The notes under the pieces are model-generated. The model did not search any database, had not been told where the DNA came from, and saw only the letters and a list, made by a program, of their open reading frames with translations. From Comamonas resistens (lineage in GTDB: Bacteria > Pseudomonadota > Gammaproteobacteria > Burkholderiales > Burkholderiaceae_C): a stretch of DNA of 64,000 nucleotides. The stretch is taken from positions 248,001 through 312,000 of the forward strand of contig NZ_CP125947.1 in NCBI RefSeq assembly GCF_030064165.1, written 5' to 3'. The translations under genes and the position numbers were made by a program. This document shows positions 26,812 to 34,269 of this stretch, in pieces (the first letter of the stretch is position 1; every line of letters starts with the position of its first letter).

Positions 26812-27437
26812 CAGAGATGCTGGACGACGATCTCGCCCAGCAGCACTGCGGCGATCACCAGCATCAGCGTGCCGGACAGGCGCGAGACGGCGAGTGCAGC
26901 TGCGGGGCGCGAGCGCAGCACGCTTTGCGAGCCCCAGCCCACGCCAAAGTAGACCACTGTACAACTGGCCGTGTGGACGGCGCCCAGCATCATGATTTGT
27001 GCAAACACGGGCCAGTCGTCGCCGGGCCGCACAAACTGGGGCAGCAGGGCCAGCAGCAGCAACAGCTGCTTGGGGTTGAGGCCGCTGACGCTGGCGCCCT
27101 TGAGCGTCCAGTGCCAGCGTGTACCGGCCTCGGCATCGTCGCCGCTCTCGATGGCTGCCGGGCTGCGCCACAGGCCTATGCCCATCCAGGCCAGATAAAG
27201 CGCGCCGGTGGCAGTCAAGGCTGTGAGCAGGGCAGGGTTGCGCGCCACGAGTGCGCCCACACCTGCGGCCACGGCCAGCGTGGCCAGCAGCGCGCCGCAG
27301 GCCAGACCGGCGGTGGCGGGCAGCACCAGCCTGCGCCCGCGCAGACCTGCAGAAATCACATAAGCCCAGTCGGCACCAGGCGTGAGCACCAGAAGAAAGG
27401 AAACGGCCCAGAAGGCAGTCAGAGCGGCGAAGGACAC
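26811..27437 (-). CDS. LysE family amino acid exporter
   Basis: A 208-residue, six-helix protein of the LysE/RhtB superfamily. The N-terminal signature LLVLTPGADWAYVISAGLRG and the motif SGLNPKQLLLLLALLPQFV are diagnostic. Such proteins export amino acids or related metabolites out of the cell. It is divergent from an Lrp-type regulator, the arrangement of lysE and its control gene, so export is probably induced by the amino acid that regulator senses. The substrate is unknown. Confidence 0.9.
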   Translation of the reverse strand: MSFAALTAFWAVSFLLVLTPGADWAYVISAGLRGRRLVLPATAGLACGALLATLAVAAGVGALVARNPALLTALTATGALYLAWMGIGLWRSPAAIESGDDAEAGTRWHWTLKGASVSGLNPKQLLLLLALLPQFVRPGDDWPVFAQIMMLGAVHTASCTVVYFGVGWGSQSVLRSRPAAALAVSRLSGTLMLVIAAVLLGEIVVQHL

Positions 27438-27441
27438 GGGG

Positions 27442-27471
27442 TTCTCTCGAAAAGCGTTGATGGCGAGAGAA
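27442..27471. promoter_or_regulatory. Candidate Lrp operator upstream of lysE
   Basis: TTCTCTCG (27442-27449) and CGAGAGAA (27464-27471) are a perfect inverted repeat, a few bases upstream of the lysE start and 70 nt from the regulator's start. Confidence 0.45.
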
Positions 27472-27542
27472 TATGGAAGACAGGCGAGAATGTGCTCTCA
27501 ATAAATGCTGGTGTATGGCTTGAAATTGGAAGAATCTGCCTT

Positions 27543-27998
27543 GTGAACGCACTTGATCGAAAAATTCTTGCGGCGCTGGAAAACGATGGCCGCCTGACTG
27601 TGACCGAGCTGGCCGAGCAGGTCGGCCTGAGCCTCTCGCCCTGCCATCGTCGCGTGCGTGCGCTGGAAGAGTCTGGCGTGATTCGCGGCTACCGTGCCGA
27701 GTTGGACCCGGCGGCGCTGGGGCTGGATTTTTCGTCGCTGGTCTTTGTCACGCTCAAGGACAGCAAGTCCGTCCCCGCTTTCGAGGAGGCCGTGGCCCAG
27801 CTGGACAATGTGATCCAGGCTCAGCGCTTGTTTGGTGACCCCGACTATCTGCTGCAGGTCGTCGTGCGTGATCTGCCTGCCTACCAGCGTCTCTATGACG
27901 AGCATCTGACGCGATTGCCCGGAGTGCTGCGCATGACCTCCACGCTGGTCATGAAGCATGTGGTGACCAACCGGCCGCTGACATCGGCGATGGAGTGA
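27543..27998 (+). CDS. Lrp/AsnC family transcriptional regulator
   Basis: A 151-residue protein: HTH (LDRKILAALENDGRLTVTEL, LSLSPCHRRVRALEESGVIR) followed by the RAM ligand-binding domain (FVTLKDSKSVPAFEEAVAQL; DYLLQVVVRDLPAYQRLYDE). I chose GTG 27543 because it aligns with the conserved LDRKIL start and has a GGAAGA site 9 nt upstream; no in-frame ATG fits. It probably controls the divergent LysE exporter. A bidirectional terminator follows. Confidence 0.9.
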   Translation: MNALDRKILAALENDGRLTVTELAEQVGLSLSPCHRRVRALEESGVIRGYRAELDPAALGLDFSSLVFVTLKDSKSVPAFEEAVAQLDNVIQAQRLFGDPDYLLQVVVRDLPAYQRLYDEHLTRLPGVLRMTSTLVMKHVVTNRPLTSAME

Positions 27999-28010
27999 GC
28001 ATCAAACAAA

Positions 28011-28036
28011 AACGCCTGCAATGCAGGCGTTTTTTG
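28011..28036. terminator. Bidirectional terminator, lrp-type gene / xth
   Basis: AACGCCTGCA pairs with TGCAGGCGTT, with six T on the plus side and a T-rich tail on the minus side. The plus-strand tail runs into TTGATAGC, a trace of the dispersed repeat. Confidence 0.9.
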
Positions 28037-28056
28037 ATAGCGAATCGCAGATCGGC

Positions 28057-28872
28057 TTAAAGCGTCATGTCATAGCCGATCGTGATGGGTGCATGGTCCG
28101 AGAATTTCTCGCCCTTGTAGATGGACTCCGTGCGGGCCAGTGCCGCAATCGCAGGGGTGGCCAGGTGGTAGTCCAGACGCCACCCCACGTTGTTCGCATA
28201 GGCCTGGCCCCGGTTGCTCCACCATGTGTAGCAGGCATCGGTGGTGTCGGGCTGCAGCTGACGGTAAACGTCAACCAGACCACCGGTGATTTCAGTCTTG
28301 TGCAACAACTTTGTCATCCAGTCGCGCTCTTCGGGCAGAAAGCCGCTGTTTTTCTGGTTGCCGCGCCAGTTCTTGAGGTCTTCCTTCTGGTGGGCGATGT
28401 TGATGTCGCCGCACAGCACAAAGTTGCGCTCGGCCTTGAGATTCATCAAATGTGTGTGCATCTTGGCCAGAAAGCGGAACTTGGCTTCCTGGCGCAGCTC
28501 GCCCGAGCTGCCGCTGGGGAAGTAGGTGCTGATGATGGACAGCTTGCGGCCGGGCGTGTCGAAGCGGGTCTCGACATAGCGGCCTTCGGCATCGAACTCC
28601 TCGGTATCGAAGCCCACGATGACCTCCGAAGGCTCGTGGCGGGTGTAGACGCCTACGCCCGAGTAGCCCTTCTTTTCGGCAAAGTGGAAGTAACCCTTCA
28701 TGCCGGCCAACACCTCAAAGCGCCCGGCCATATCTGGAGCCTGGGCCTTGATTTCCTGGACGCAAATACAATCCGGCGCAGTGGCTGCTATCCAGGCTTC
28801 AGCGCCTTTGGTTGTGGCAGAGCGGATACCGTTGAGGTTGAGGCTGGTTAATTTGAACAAGGATGAATCCAT
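28057..28872 (-). CDS. xth: Exodeoxyribonuclease III
   Basis: A 271-residue AP endonuclease of the ExoIII family. Active-site motifs are in order: LNLNGIRSA, CVQEIKAQ (metal Glu), STYFPSG, LCGDINIAH, NRGQAYANNVGWRLDYHL and SDHAPI with the catalytic His. It cleaves DNA at abasic sites and degrades 3' ends in base-excision repair. The ATG at 28872 overlaps the pyrE start on the other strand by 2 bp. An in-frame TTG at 28860 (FKLTSLNLNG) is an alternative that would remove the overlap. Confidence 0.92.
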   Translation of the reverse strand: MDSSLFKLTSLNLNGIRSATTKGAEAWIAATAPDCICVQEIKAQAPDMAGRFEVLAGMKGYFHFAEKKGYSGVGVYTRHEPSEVIVGFDTEEFDAEGRYVETRFDTPGRKLSIISTYFPSGSSGELRQEAKFRFLAKMHTHLMNLKAERNFVLCGDINIAHQKEDLKNWRGNQKNSGFLPEERDWMTKLLHKTEITGGLVDVYRQLQPDTTDACYTWWSNRGQAYANNVGWRLDYHLATPAIAALARTESIYKGEKFSDHAPITIGYDMTL

Positions 28873-29572
28873 GGTGGTAGATAAGCAGCCAATGGACGGT
28901 GCAGACCGTCTGGCGCAGGAATTTGTGCAGTTTGCCGTCGATGCGGGTGTGCTGCGCTTCGGCGAATTCAAGACCAAGGCCGGGCGCATGAGCCCGTACT
29001 TCTTCAACGCTGGCCTGTTCGATGACGGCGCCAAGATGGCACGTCTTGCTGAATTCTATGCAAAAGCCATTCTGGCCAGCGGCATGGAGTTCGATATGGT
29101 CTTCGGGCCTGCCTACAAGGGCATTCCCCTGGCTGCCACCGTGGCCGTGGAACTGGCACGTGCCGGCAAGAACGTGCCGTTTGCCTATAACCGCAAGGAA
29201 GCCAAGGACCATGGCGAAGGCGGCACCCTGGTGGGCGCTCCTCTGAAGGGCCGCGTGCTCATCATTGACGATGTGATGAGCGCCGGCACGGCCGCGCGCG
29301 AGTCGATTGCCATCATCAAGGCAGCAGGCGCCCAGCCCCATGCCGTGGCGATTGCGCTGGACCGCCAGGAAATGGCAACCGAGAATGGTCAGGACGTATC
29401 CCACAGCGCAGTGCAATATGTGCGCAATCAGCTGGGCATGAAGGTCTGTGCCATTGCCAAGCTGGCAGACTTGTTGCTTTATCTGGAGCAGCAAGGCGGC
29501 AATGCAGGCCGCGAGCATCATGAGCGCGTGCTGGCCTACCGCCAGCGCTACGGTGTCGAAGACAAGGAATAA
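28871..29572 (+). CDS. pyrE: Orotate phosphoribosyltransferase
   Basis: A 233-residue type I PRTase catalysing orotate + PRPP to OMP in pyrimidine synthesis. The hood begins FGEFKTKAGRMSPYFFNAGL, followed by FGPAYKGIPLA, the flexible catalytic loop NRKEAKDHGEGG and the PRPP motif VLIIDDVMSAGTAARES. The ATG at 28871 has AAGGA 8 nt upstream. It is head to head with xth with no intergenic space, so its promoter must lie inside xth. A DUF4124 gene follows 8 bp later. Confidence 0.94.
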   Translation: MVVDKQPMDGADRLAQEFVQFAVDAGVLRFGEFKTKAGRMSPYFFNAGLFDDGAKMARLAEFYAKAILASGMEFDMVFGPAYKGIPLAATVAVELARAGKNVPFAYNRKEAKDHGEGGTLVGAPLKGRVLIIDDVMSAGTAARESIAIIKAAGAQPHAVAIALDRQEMATENGQDVSHSAVQYVRNQLGMKVCAIAKLADLLLYLEQQGGNAGREHHERVLAYRQRYGVEDKE

Positions 29573-29580
29573 ACAGATCC

Positions 29581-30243
29581 ATGAAGCAGGCGTGGCAGGC
29601 AAGAATCGGTGGCGTATTGCTGGTAGCAGCCTGGGCGGGGGCTGCTCTGGCCCAGGCTGGTGCGAATCAGGGTTCCATTTACGCCTGTACCGATGCCAAG
29701 GGGCGGCGCATCACGGCTGACCGTCCCATTGCCGACTGCGTGGACCGCGAGCAGCGTGTGCTGGGCAACACCGGCGTGGAATTGCGCCGCGTCAGCCCCA
29801 CGCTCACCGAGCAGGAGCGCAGCGCGATCGATGCTCGCCGCCGCCAGGATCAGGCCGAGCAGGCCCGCGTGCGCGAGGAACGCTCGCGCGATCGCGCCAT
29901 GCTGCTGCGCTATCCGAACCAGGCCAGCCATGATGCAGCGCGCAATGAGGCGCTGAGCCAGGTTAGCGATGTGAATGCCGTGGCCCAGCAGCGCCTGAGC
30001 GAGCTCAAGCAGCGTCGCACCAAGCTCAATACCGAGCTGGAGTTCTATCAGAACGACCCGAAGAAGGCTCCCGCCAATCTGCGCCGTCAGCTCAAGGACA
30101 ACAGCGAGTCCCAGGAAGAGCAGCTGCGCTTCATCAAGCAGCAGGATGAAGAGCAGCAGCGCATCAACCAGCGCTTCGATGCGGAGCTGCAGCAGCTGCG
30201 CAGGCTCTGGGGCCAGGCGCAGGCCCCTGCTGTCGCGCGCTGA
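29581..30243 (+). CDS. DUF4124 domain protein, periplasmic
   Basis: A 220-residue protein with a signal peptide (MKQAWQARIGGVLLVAAWAG, cleaved near ALAQA). A DUF4124 segment follows (GSIYACTDAKGRRITADRPI). A long Arg/Glu/Gln-rich helical region with likely coiled coils spans residues about 75-210. DUF4124 proteins are common in beta- and gammaproteobacteria and their function is unknown. It starts 8 bp after pyrE and is almost certainly cotranscribed with it. Confidence 0.82.
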   Translation: MKQAWQARIGGVLLVAAWAGAALAQAGANQGSIYACTDAKGRRITADRPIADCVDREQRVLGNTGVELRRVSPTLTEQERSAIDARRRQDQAEQARVREERSRDRAMLLRYPNQASHDAARNEALSQVSDVNAVAQQRLSELKQRRTKLNTELEFYQNDPKKAPANLRRQLKDNSESQEEQLRFIKQQDEEQQRINQRFDAELQQLRRLWGQAQAPAVAR

Positions 30244-30249
30244 GCGCTG

Positions 30250-30591
30250 TCACTCAAATGGTTTGTGCAGGGCCATGACGCGGCCCAGCAGCAAGGCCGC
30301 AACCCAGGCCAGTCCGCCCACGATCAGGGGAATCTGCGTCAGCAGCGAAGCCTGCGCCATCAGCAGCAGCGCGTCGGCCCGCCATAGCGCACCATAGCCC
30401 TTGAGCAATCCATAGCCCAGCCACAGCAGCAAGCCTGCCGTGGCCAAGGCCGCCATGGAGCGCGAGGCGCGACCGTCGCGGCTGCCTACGGGAATGCGCA
30501 GCGCCCTGCGCCAGAGCCAGCCTACGGCAGCCAGTACCAGCAGCACGCAGGCAGCGACGGACAGCGGCAGCCATAGCGAAAGAGGAATCAT
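30250..30591 (-). CDS. Small membrane protein of unknown function
   Basis: A 113-residue protein with about three hydrophobic segments (IPLSLWLPLSVAACVLLVLA; ALATAGLLLWLGYGLL; IPLIVGGLAWVAALLLGRVM). I chose the start at 30591 (or 30597) because the longer frame begins inside a terminator hairpin. It converges with the DUF4124 gene with a 6-bp gap. The family is not recognised. Confidence 0.6.
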   Translation of the reverse strand: MIPLSLWLPLSVAACVLLVLAAVGWLWRRALRIPVGSRDGRASRSMAALATAGLLLWLGYGLLKGYGALWRADALLLMAQASLLTQIPLIVGGLAWVAALLLGRVMALHKPFE

Positions 30592-30621
30592 CGACATGGC
30601 GCGGCACTTTATCCCAGACAT

Positions 30622-30645
30622 GAAAAAACCCACCGAAGTGGGTTT
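30622..30645 (-). terminator. Terminator of the small duplicated-start gene
   Basis: AAACCCAC/GTGGGTTT with a 4-nt loop, followed by six T on the minus strand, 19 bp past the stop at 30664. Confidence 0.85.
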
Positions 30646-30663
30646 CTCGCGAAAAGGCGCGAA

Positions 30664-30930
30664 TCAGCAGGCTTTCCAGACGCCGGGGCTGCCTGTCACG
30701 GGCTGTATGCCCAGCACGACTTCATGACGCTGCAGCAGCTCGTCAAAGGTCTTGGTCGATTCGCTGCTGGCGGCGCTGCCTTCGTATTCCGTGGCGGCCT
30801 GAGCGGCGGTGAAGGAATGCGGGCCGAAGCTCTGCACGATGTTGCGCAGCTTGTCGAGGTTGGGGGTGAACACGGCGTTCATGGCAACTCCTTTAAGGCA
30901 ATCAAGATTGGGGGTGAACACGGCGTTCAT
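30664..30930 (-). CDS. Small protein with duplicated translation start
   Basis: An 88-residue frame from ATG 30930, or 72 residues from ATG 30882. A 48-bp perfect tandem duplication copies AAAGGAG plus ATG plus the codons for MNAVFTPNLD, so both starts have an equally good ribosome-binding site in frame. The longer product therefore reads MNAVFTPNLD-CLKGVA-MNAVFTPNLD at its N-terminus. The rest (KLRNIVQSFGPHSFTAAQAA, then FDELLQRHEVVLGIQPV) ends in a terminal cysteine, VWKAC. I do not recognise the family. The terminator downstream supports a real gene. Confidence 0.7.
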   Translation of the reverse strand: MNAVFTPNLDCLKGVAMNAVFTPNLDKLRNIVQSFGPHSFTAAQAATEYEGSAASSESTKTFDELLQRHEVVLGIQPVTGSPGVWKAC

Positions 30931-30955
30931 GGCAACTCCTTTAAGGCAATCAAGA
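30860..30955. repeat. Perfect 48-bp tandem duplication
   Basis: 30860-30907 and 30908-30955 are identical over 48 bp. The unit holds a ribosome-binding site, ATG and the next nine codons of the minus-strand gene. Because 48 is a multiple of three, the reading frame stays open through both. Confidence 0.95.
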
Positions 30956-31018
30956 GGGCTTGAGAAGCAGTGTAGTGCCCGGTGCCGGATGGGCAAGAGG
31001 CCAAGTCTCTAGGAACTT

Positions 31019-32161
31019 CTAGGAGTTGATGCTGAGCAAGGTGCGAATGACATCCGAGCGGGTGATGACGCCCACCAGCAGATCGCCGCGCTGCACGGCG
31101 ATGAATTGCACGGTGTGGGAAGCCAGCTCGTGCAGCAGATCGCCAACCGGGGTGGATTCCTGCACGCAGAGTTCGGGCTCGCGCATCATGTCCTGGGCAA
31201 TGGCCTGGGGTCCGCTCCGTCTGGCGGGGCGGCGCAGCCGCTGCCACAGGCTTTTTTGCTGCTGGTCGCGGTGGCCTTGCCAGAGCCAGTCAAACAGGTC
31301 GGCGCGCAGCACGCGGCCTATGAGCTGGCCTTTGTCGTCCACCACGGGCAGGCTTTTGACCAGATGGCGGTGAAACAGATCGGCCACGATCTCCAGAGAG
31401 GTCTGGGGGCTGACCGTCAGCAACTGGGACGACATGACCTGGCCGCAGCTGATGGCGGCAAAGCGGCGCTTGATGGCTTCTTCCTCGGCGGCAGCCAGCA
31501 GGTCGCCCAGGTCGTCGGTGGTGAGGTTGTAGGACTGGTCAAAGCGGGTCAGCAGGGCCTGAAGATCACCTTGCGACAGGGCCAGCTTGCCGGCCTGGGG
31601 CTGGGCGGCAACGGCCGGCGCGGCATGGGGGCGATGCAGATAGGCGCGGCCCGTGGCGCGATGAAACAGCACGCCGGCCAGCACCAGGCAGGCAGTCATC
31701 ACCGCCATGGGCACCAGCAGCCACCAACCCAGGGGTAGCAGGCTGGAGGCCGACAGCACGGTCAGCAGTGCCACGGCGCCGCCTGGGGGGTGCAGGGCGC
31801 GGCAGGCCAGCATGATGGCGATGGCGCCGCCCACGGCCAGCGCGGCGCTCAGAGGCAGCGGCATGGACGGTGCCAGCTGCAGCAGGGTCAGCGTCCACAG
31901 TGCCGAGACGGTATTGCCCACCACGCAGTTCCAGGGCTGGGCCAGCGGGCTGCTGGGCACGGCAAATACCAGCACGGCCGTGGCGCCCAACGGGGCAAAA
32001 AGGAATAGCAGACCGGTATGGGCAAACCGATCGGCCCAGGCCAGCAGGCCGACGATGGCCATGCCCAGCGCGGCTCCCAGAATGGCGCGCAGCAGTTCTC
32101 TGCTGGAGGGGCGGGTGCTGACGGGCCCCAGTTGCAGCCACAGTGTTTGCAGTGCAGTCAT
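31019..32161 (-). CDS. HPP family membrane protein with CBS domains
   Basis: A 380-residue protein. Residues about 20-170 form an HPP-family membrane domain of four or five helices, with ALHPPGGAVALLTVLSASSL containing the defining HPP motif. Two CBS domains occupy the C-terminal third (VMSSQLLTVSPQTSLEIVAD; VQESTPVGDLLHELASHTVQ). HPP proteins have been linked to nitrite transport in plants and cyanobacteria; the CBS pair suggests control by adenine nucleotides. Its substrate here is unknown. A terminator precedes it. Confidence 0.87.
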   Translation of the reverse strand: MTALQTLWLQLGPVSTRPSSRELLRAILGAALGMAIVGLLAWADRFAHTGLLFLFAPLGATAVLVFAVPSSPLAQPWNCVVGNTVSALWTLTLLQLAPSMPLPLSAALAVGGAIAIMLACRALHPPGGAVALLTVLSASSLLPLGWWLLVPMAVMTACLVLAGVLFHRATGRAYLHRPHAAPAVAAQPQAGKLALSQGDLQALLTRFDQSYNLTTDDLGDLLAAAEEEAIKRRFAAISCGQVMSSQLLTVSPQTSLEIVADLFHRHLVKSLPVVDDKGQLIGRVLRADLFDWLWQGHRDQQQKSLWQRLRRPARRSGPQAIAQDMMREPELCVQESTPVGDLLHELASHTVQFIAVQRGDLLVGVITRSDVIRTLLSINS

Positions 32162-32166
32162 TTTTT

Positions 32167-32189
32167 AATTGATAGCGGCTTGCGCAATG
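32167..32189 (+). repeat. TGATAGC-family repeat
   Basis: AATTGATAGCGGCTTGCGCA lies immediately upstream of the HPP gene's start codon. Confidence 0.55.
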
Positions 32190-32215
32190 TCGTATTGGGT
32201 TTGCACGCATTTTCA

Positions 32216-32249
32216 ATAAAAAGCCCCACCGGGCTGTCGGTGGGGCTTT
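32216..32249 (-). terminator. Terminator after the nitroreductase gene
   Basis: AAAGCCCCACC pairs with GGTGGGGCTTT, and the minus strand continues with a T-rich tail. Confidence 0.85.
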
Positions 32250-32267
32250 GCGACCAGAGGCCTGCGT

Positions 32268-32834
32268 TCAGGCTGCGGTTTGCAGCGCTCCGGCGCTCAG
32301 CACCTCATCCAGGGACTTGCGGCCGGAGGGCACTTCGCGTTCGCGCAGGTCGTCGGGCAGCGTGGCTGCGTCGGCACGCAGGCCCACGGCGATCACGACC
32401 TCGGGTACCAGATTTGCGGGCAGGCCCAGCACCTGGCGCGCCTCGTCGGCCGAGAAGCCGCCCATGGCGTGGGTGGCCAGGCCCATGGCGTGGGCTTCCA
32501 GGGCCAGGTAGCCCCAGGCACAGCCCGCGTCAAAGCTGTGCTTGCCGGGGGAGGCTTCGGTATCGGACAGCAGCACGATCAACGCGCCGGCATTCAGGCA
32601 CCAGCGGCGATTGAACTCGTTGGGGATGTTGGAGAAGGCCTCCCAGTTTGCATCGCCGCGCAGCGCATAGGCAAAGTGCCAGGGCTGCTTGTTGCTGGCC
32701 GAAGGCGCCCAGCGGGCGGCGTCCACCAGTTGCTCGACCTGGGCCGTGGTCAGTGCCTCGGGCACAAAGGCGCGGGGCGACATGCGCTGCAGAAACTGGG
32801 ACTGGATGGGGGTGGCAGTGGTTCTGGTGGTCAT
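32268..32834 (-). CDS. Nitroreductase family protein
   Basis: A 188-residue FMN-dependent oxidoreductase. FMN-contact motifs include the N-terminal SPRAFVPEALTT, ARWAPSASNKQPWHFA near residue 45, GCAWGYLALEAHAMGLATHA and the C-terminal VIAVGLRADA. These enzymes use NAD(P)H to reduce nitroaromatics, quinones or enones; the physiological substrate is usually unknown. I chose ATG 32834, since the frame's upstream extension would need a TTG start. It sits between two terminators as a single-gene unit. Confidence 0.87.
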   Translation of the reverse strand: MTTRTTATPIQSQFLQRMSPRAFVPEALTTAQVEQLVDAARWAPSASNKQPWHFAYALRGDANWEAFSNIPNEFNRRWCLNAGALIVLLSDTEASPGKHSFDAGCAWGYLALEAHAMGLATHAMGGFSADEARQVLGLPANLVPEVVIAVGLRADAATLPDDLREREVPSGRKSLDEVLSAGALQTAA

Positions 32835-32850
32835 TGTGAAATCCGACAAA

Positions 32851-32885
32851 CAAAAAGGCCCGGCCTGCCATGTGCAAACCGGGCC
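32851..32885 (-). terminator. Terminator after the 346-residue membrane protein gene
   Basis: GGCCCGG (32857-32863) pairs with CCGGGCC (32879-32885), followed by TTTTTGTTTG on the minus strand. Confidence 0.85.
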
Positions 32886-32930
32886 AGCAACGATAGCGCA
32901 AGCAGGGCCAGTCTATCGGGCCTATGGGTT

Positions 32931-33971
32931 TCAGGACTTGTGATCGCGTTCGGCCTGCTGGCTCATCTGGCGCATGTGGCGCTCCATGCGGATCATCACC
33001 AGCACCATCACCACCATCACCAGGCAGGAGACCAGCATGGTCAGGAAGGCGGTCTCTATGCCGCCGAAGTCCCACTTCTGGGCATCGGGATCCTCGCCGC
33101 GCAGGGTCTGGGCCGTGCGGTCAAATGCCATGGTGTAGTTGGTCAGCAGCGTGGAGACGATCTGTGCGGCCGACTGCTGCTGCAGCTTGGCGCTGAGCTT
33201 TTCGTTGGCCAGCACCAGCTGCAGGCCGGCAGGCAGGCCCTTGATATAGGCGGCGTAGGAGCCTTCGCCATGCTCCATCTCGGCCATCTGGGCGCGATCG
33301 TTGATTTCGGTAGCCAGGTTGACGGGGTTGCTCAGCATCTCCTCGTCATCCGCTGCAGCGTCGGTCGCGGCCTCGGCGGCTGCATCGACCGCAGCGCGGG
33401 CCATCATGTCTTCACGCGTCAGATTGATGCGGCGGGCCGTCCAGGCCGCATCCACGGCAGCGGCGGCAGCGTCTGCAGCCTCCTTGTCGCAGCAGGAGTT
33501 TTCGCGGGCTTCGCGCATCTTGATCTGGCGTGCCACCTCGTCGGCCGAAGGCACGGCATCACCCTTGAGCAGCGGATGGATGGGCTCCAGACCCTGGCTG
33601 CTGTTTTCCTTCTCGATGCGCTTGCGGGCTGCCGTGTCCTTGTAGATGAAGCCGCGCAGCAGGCCGTCGGCCTTCTGGAAGGAGGGGCGCAGTTCCGGGT
33701 CGGCCAGACGCTTTTCAATGGCCACCTGGGTGGACATGCTGTTGAGGTCCCGGCCGGTCTCTTCTTCCATGAACTTCAGGTCGAGCTTGGCGTCCTTCCA
33801 GTCCAGCGGCGCCTGGGTGACCGAGGCCATGCTGGCCTCCTGCTTCTTGGGTTTGAAGTGATCCCAGGCCCAGATACCCATGCCCACGAGGGCAAAGACC
33901 ATGAACGCGAGCAAAACAATGCGCACCAGGAAGACCATCAGGTCCTCGATGCGGCGAAAAACAGTAAACAT
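32931..33971 (-). CDS. Membrane protein with helices at both ends, unknown function
   Basis: A 346-residue protein. One transmembrane helix lies near the N-terminus (residues about 12-34, VFLVRIVLLAFMVFALVGMG) and another near the C-terminus (about 308-328, FLTMLVSCLVMVVMVLVMIR). The 270 residues between are acidic, Ala-rich and predicted helical (AADAAAAAVDAAWTARRINL), with a CC pair at residues near 162. Both ends probably lie in the cytoplasm. I do not recognise a family. It is divergent from serA across 298 bp. Confidence 0.75.
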   Translation of the reverse strand: MFTVFRRIEDLMVFLVRIVLLAFMVFALVGMGIWAWDHFKPKKQEASMASVTQAPLDWKDAKLDLKFMEEETGRDLNSMSTQVAIEKRLADPELRPSFQKADGLLRGFIYKDTAARKRIEKENSSQGLEPIHPLLKGDAVPSADEVARQIKMREARENSCCDKEAADAAAAAVDAAWTARRINLTREDMMARAAVDAAAEAATDAAADDEEMLSNPVNLATEINDRAQMAEMEHGEGSYAAYIKGLPAGLQLVLANEKLSAKLQQQSAAQIVSTLLTNYTMAFDRTAQTLRGEDPDAQKWDFGGIETAFLTMLVSCLVMVVMVLVMIRMERHMRQMSQQAERDHKS

Positions 33972-34269
33972 GCCAACAATCCTTTAAAAAATAAGTCGCA
34001 TGCTGCGCCTTCAGCTATGAAATTTGCAGCACCCTATGGGCGGGGATTCTAGAAAATGAAAGCGGAAGTCTTAGTTTTTTACAAATTCTTGATTCCGCTT
34101 GGTAGGCACTTGCTTCGCGTTTGTGCCGGTGAAATGCTTGCCTTGTGCATGAACAGGAATCTGGCGGGCGCTGGTCTGCGCGGCACAAATGCAACAGATT
34201 GCACCCAGAAGCCGTACCGAAATACCCAATTCGCTTTAATGGGGTTTTCACCGATCTAAGGACAGGCTC
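33972..34269. promoter_or_regulatory. Divergent control region upstream of serA (298 bp)
   Basis: AAGCGGAA (34060-34067) and TTCCGCTT (34093-34100) form a perfect inverted repeat spanning an AT-rich segment (TTAGTTTTTTACAAATTCTT) that could contain a promoter. CTAAGGACAG before the serA ATG serves as ribosome-binding site. No other element is recognised. Confidence 0.4.
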
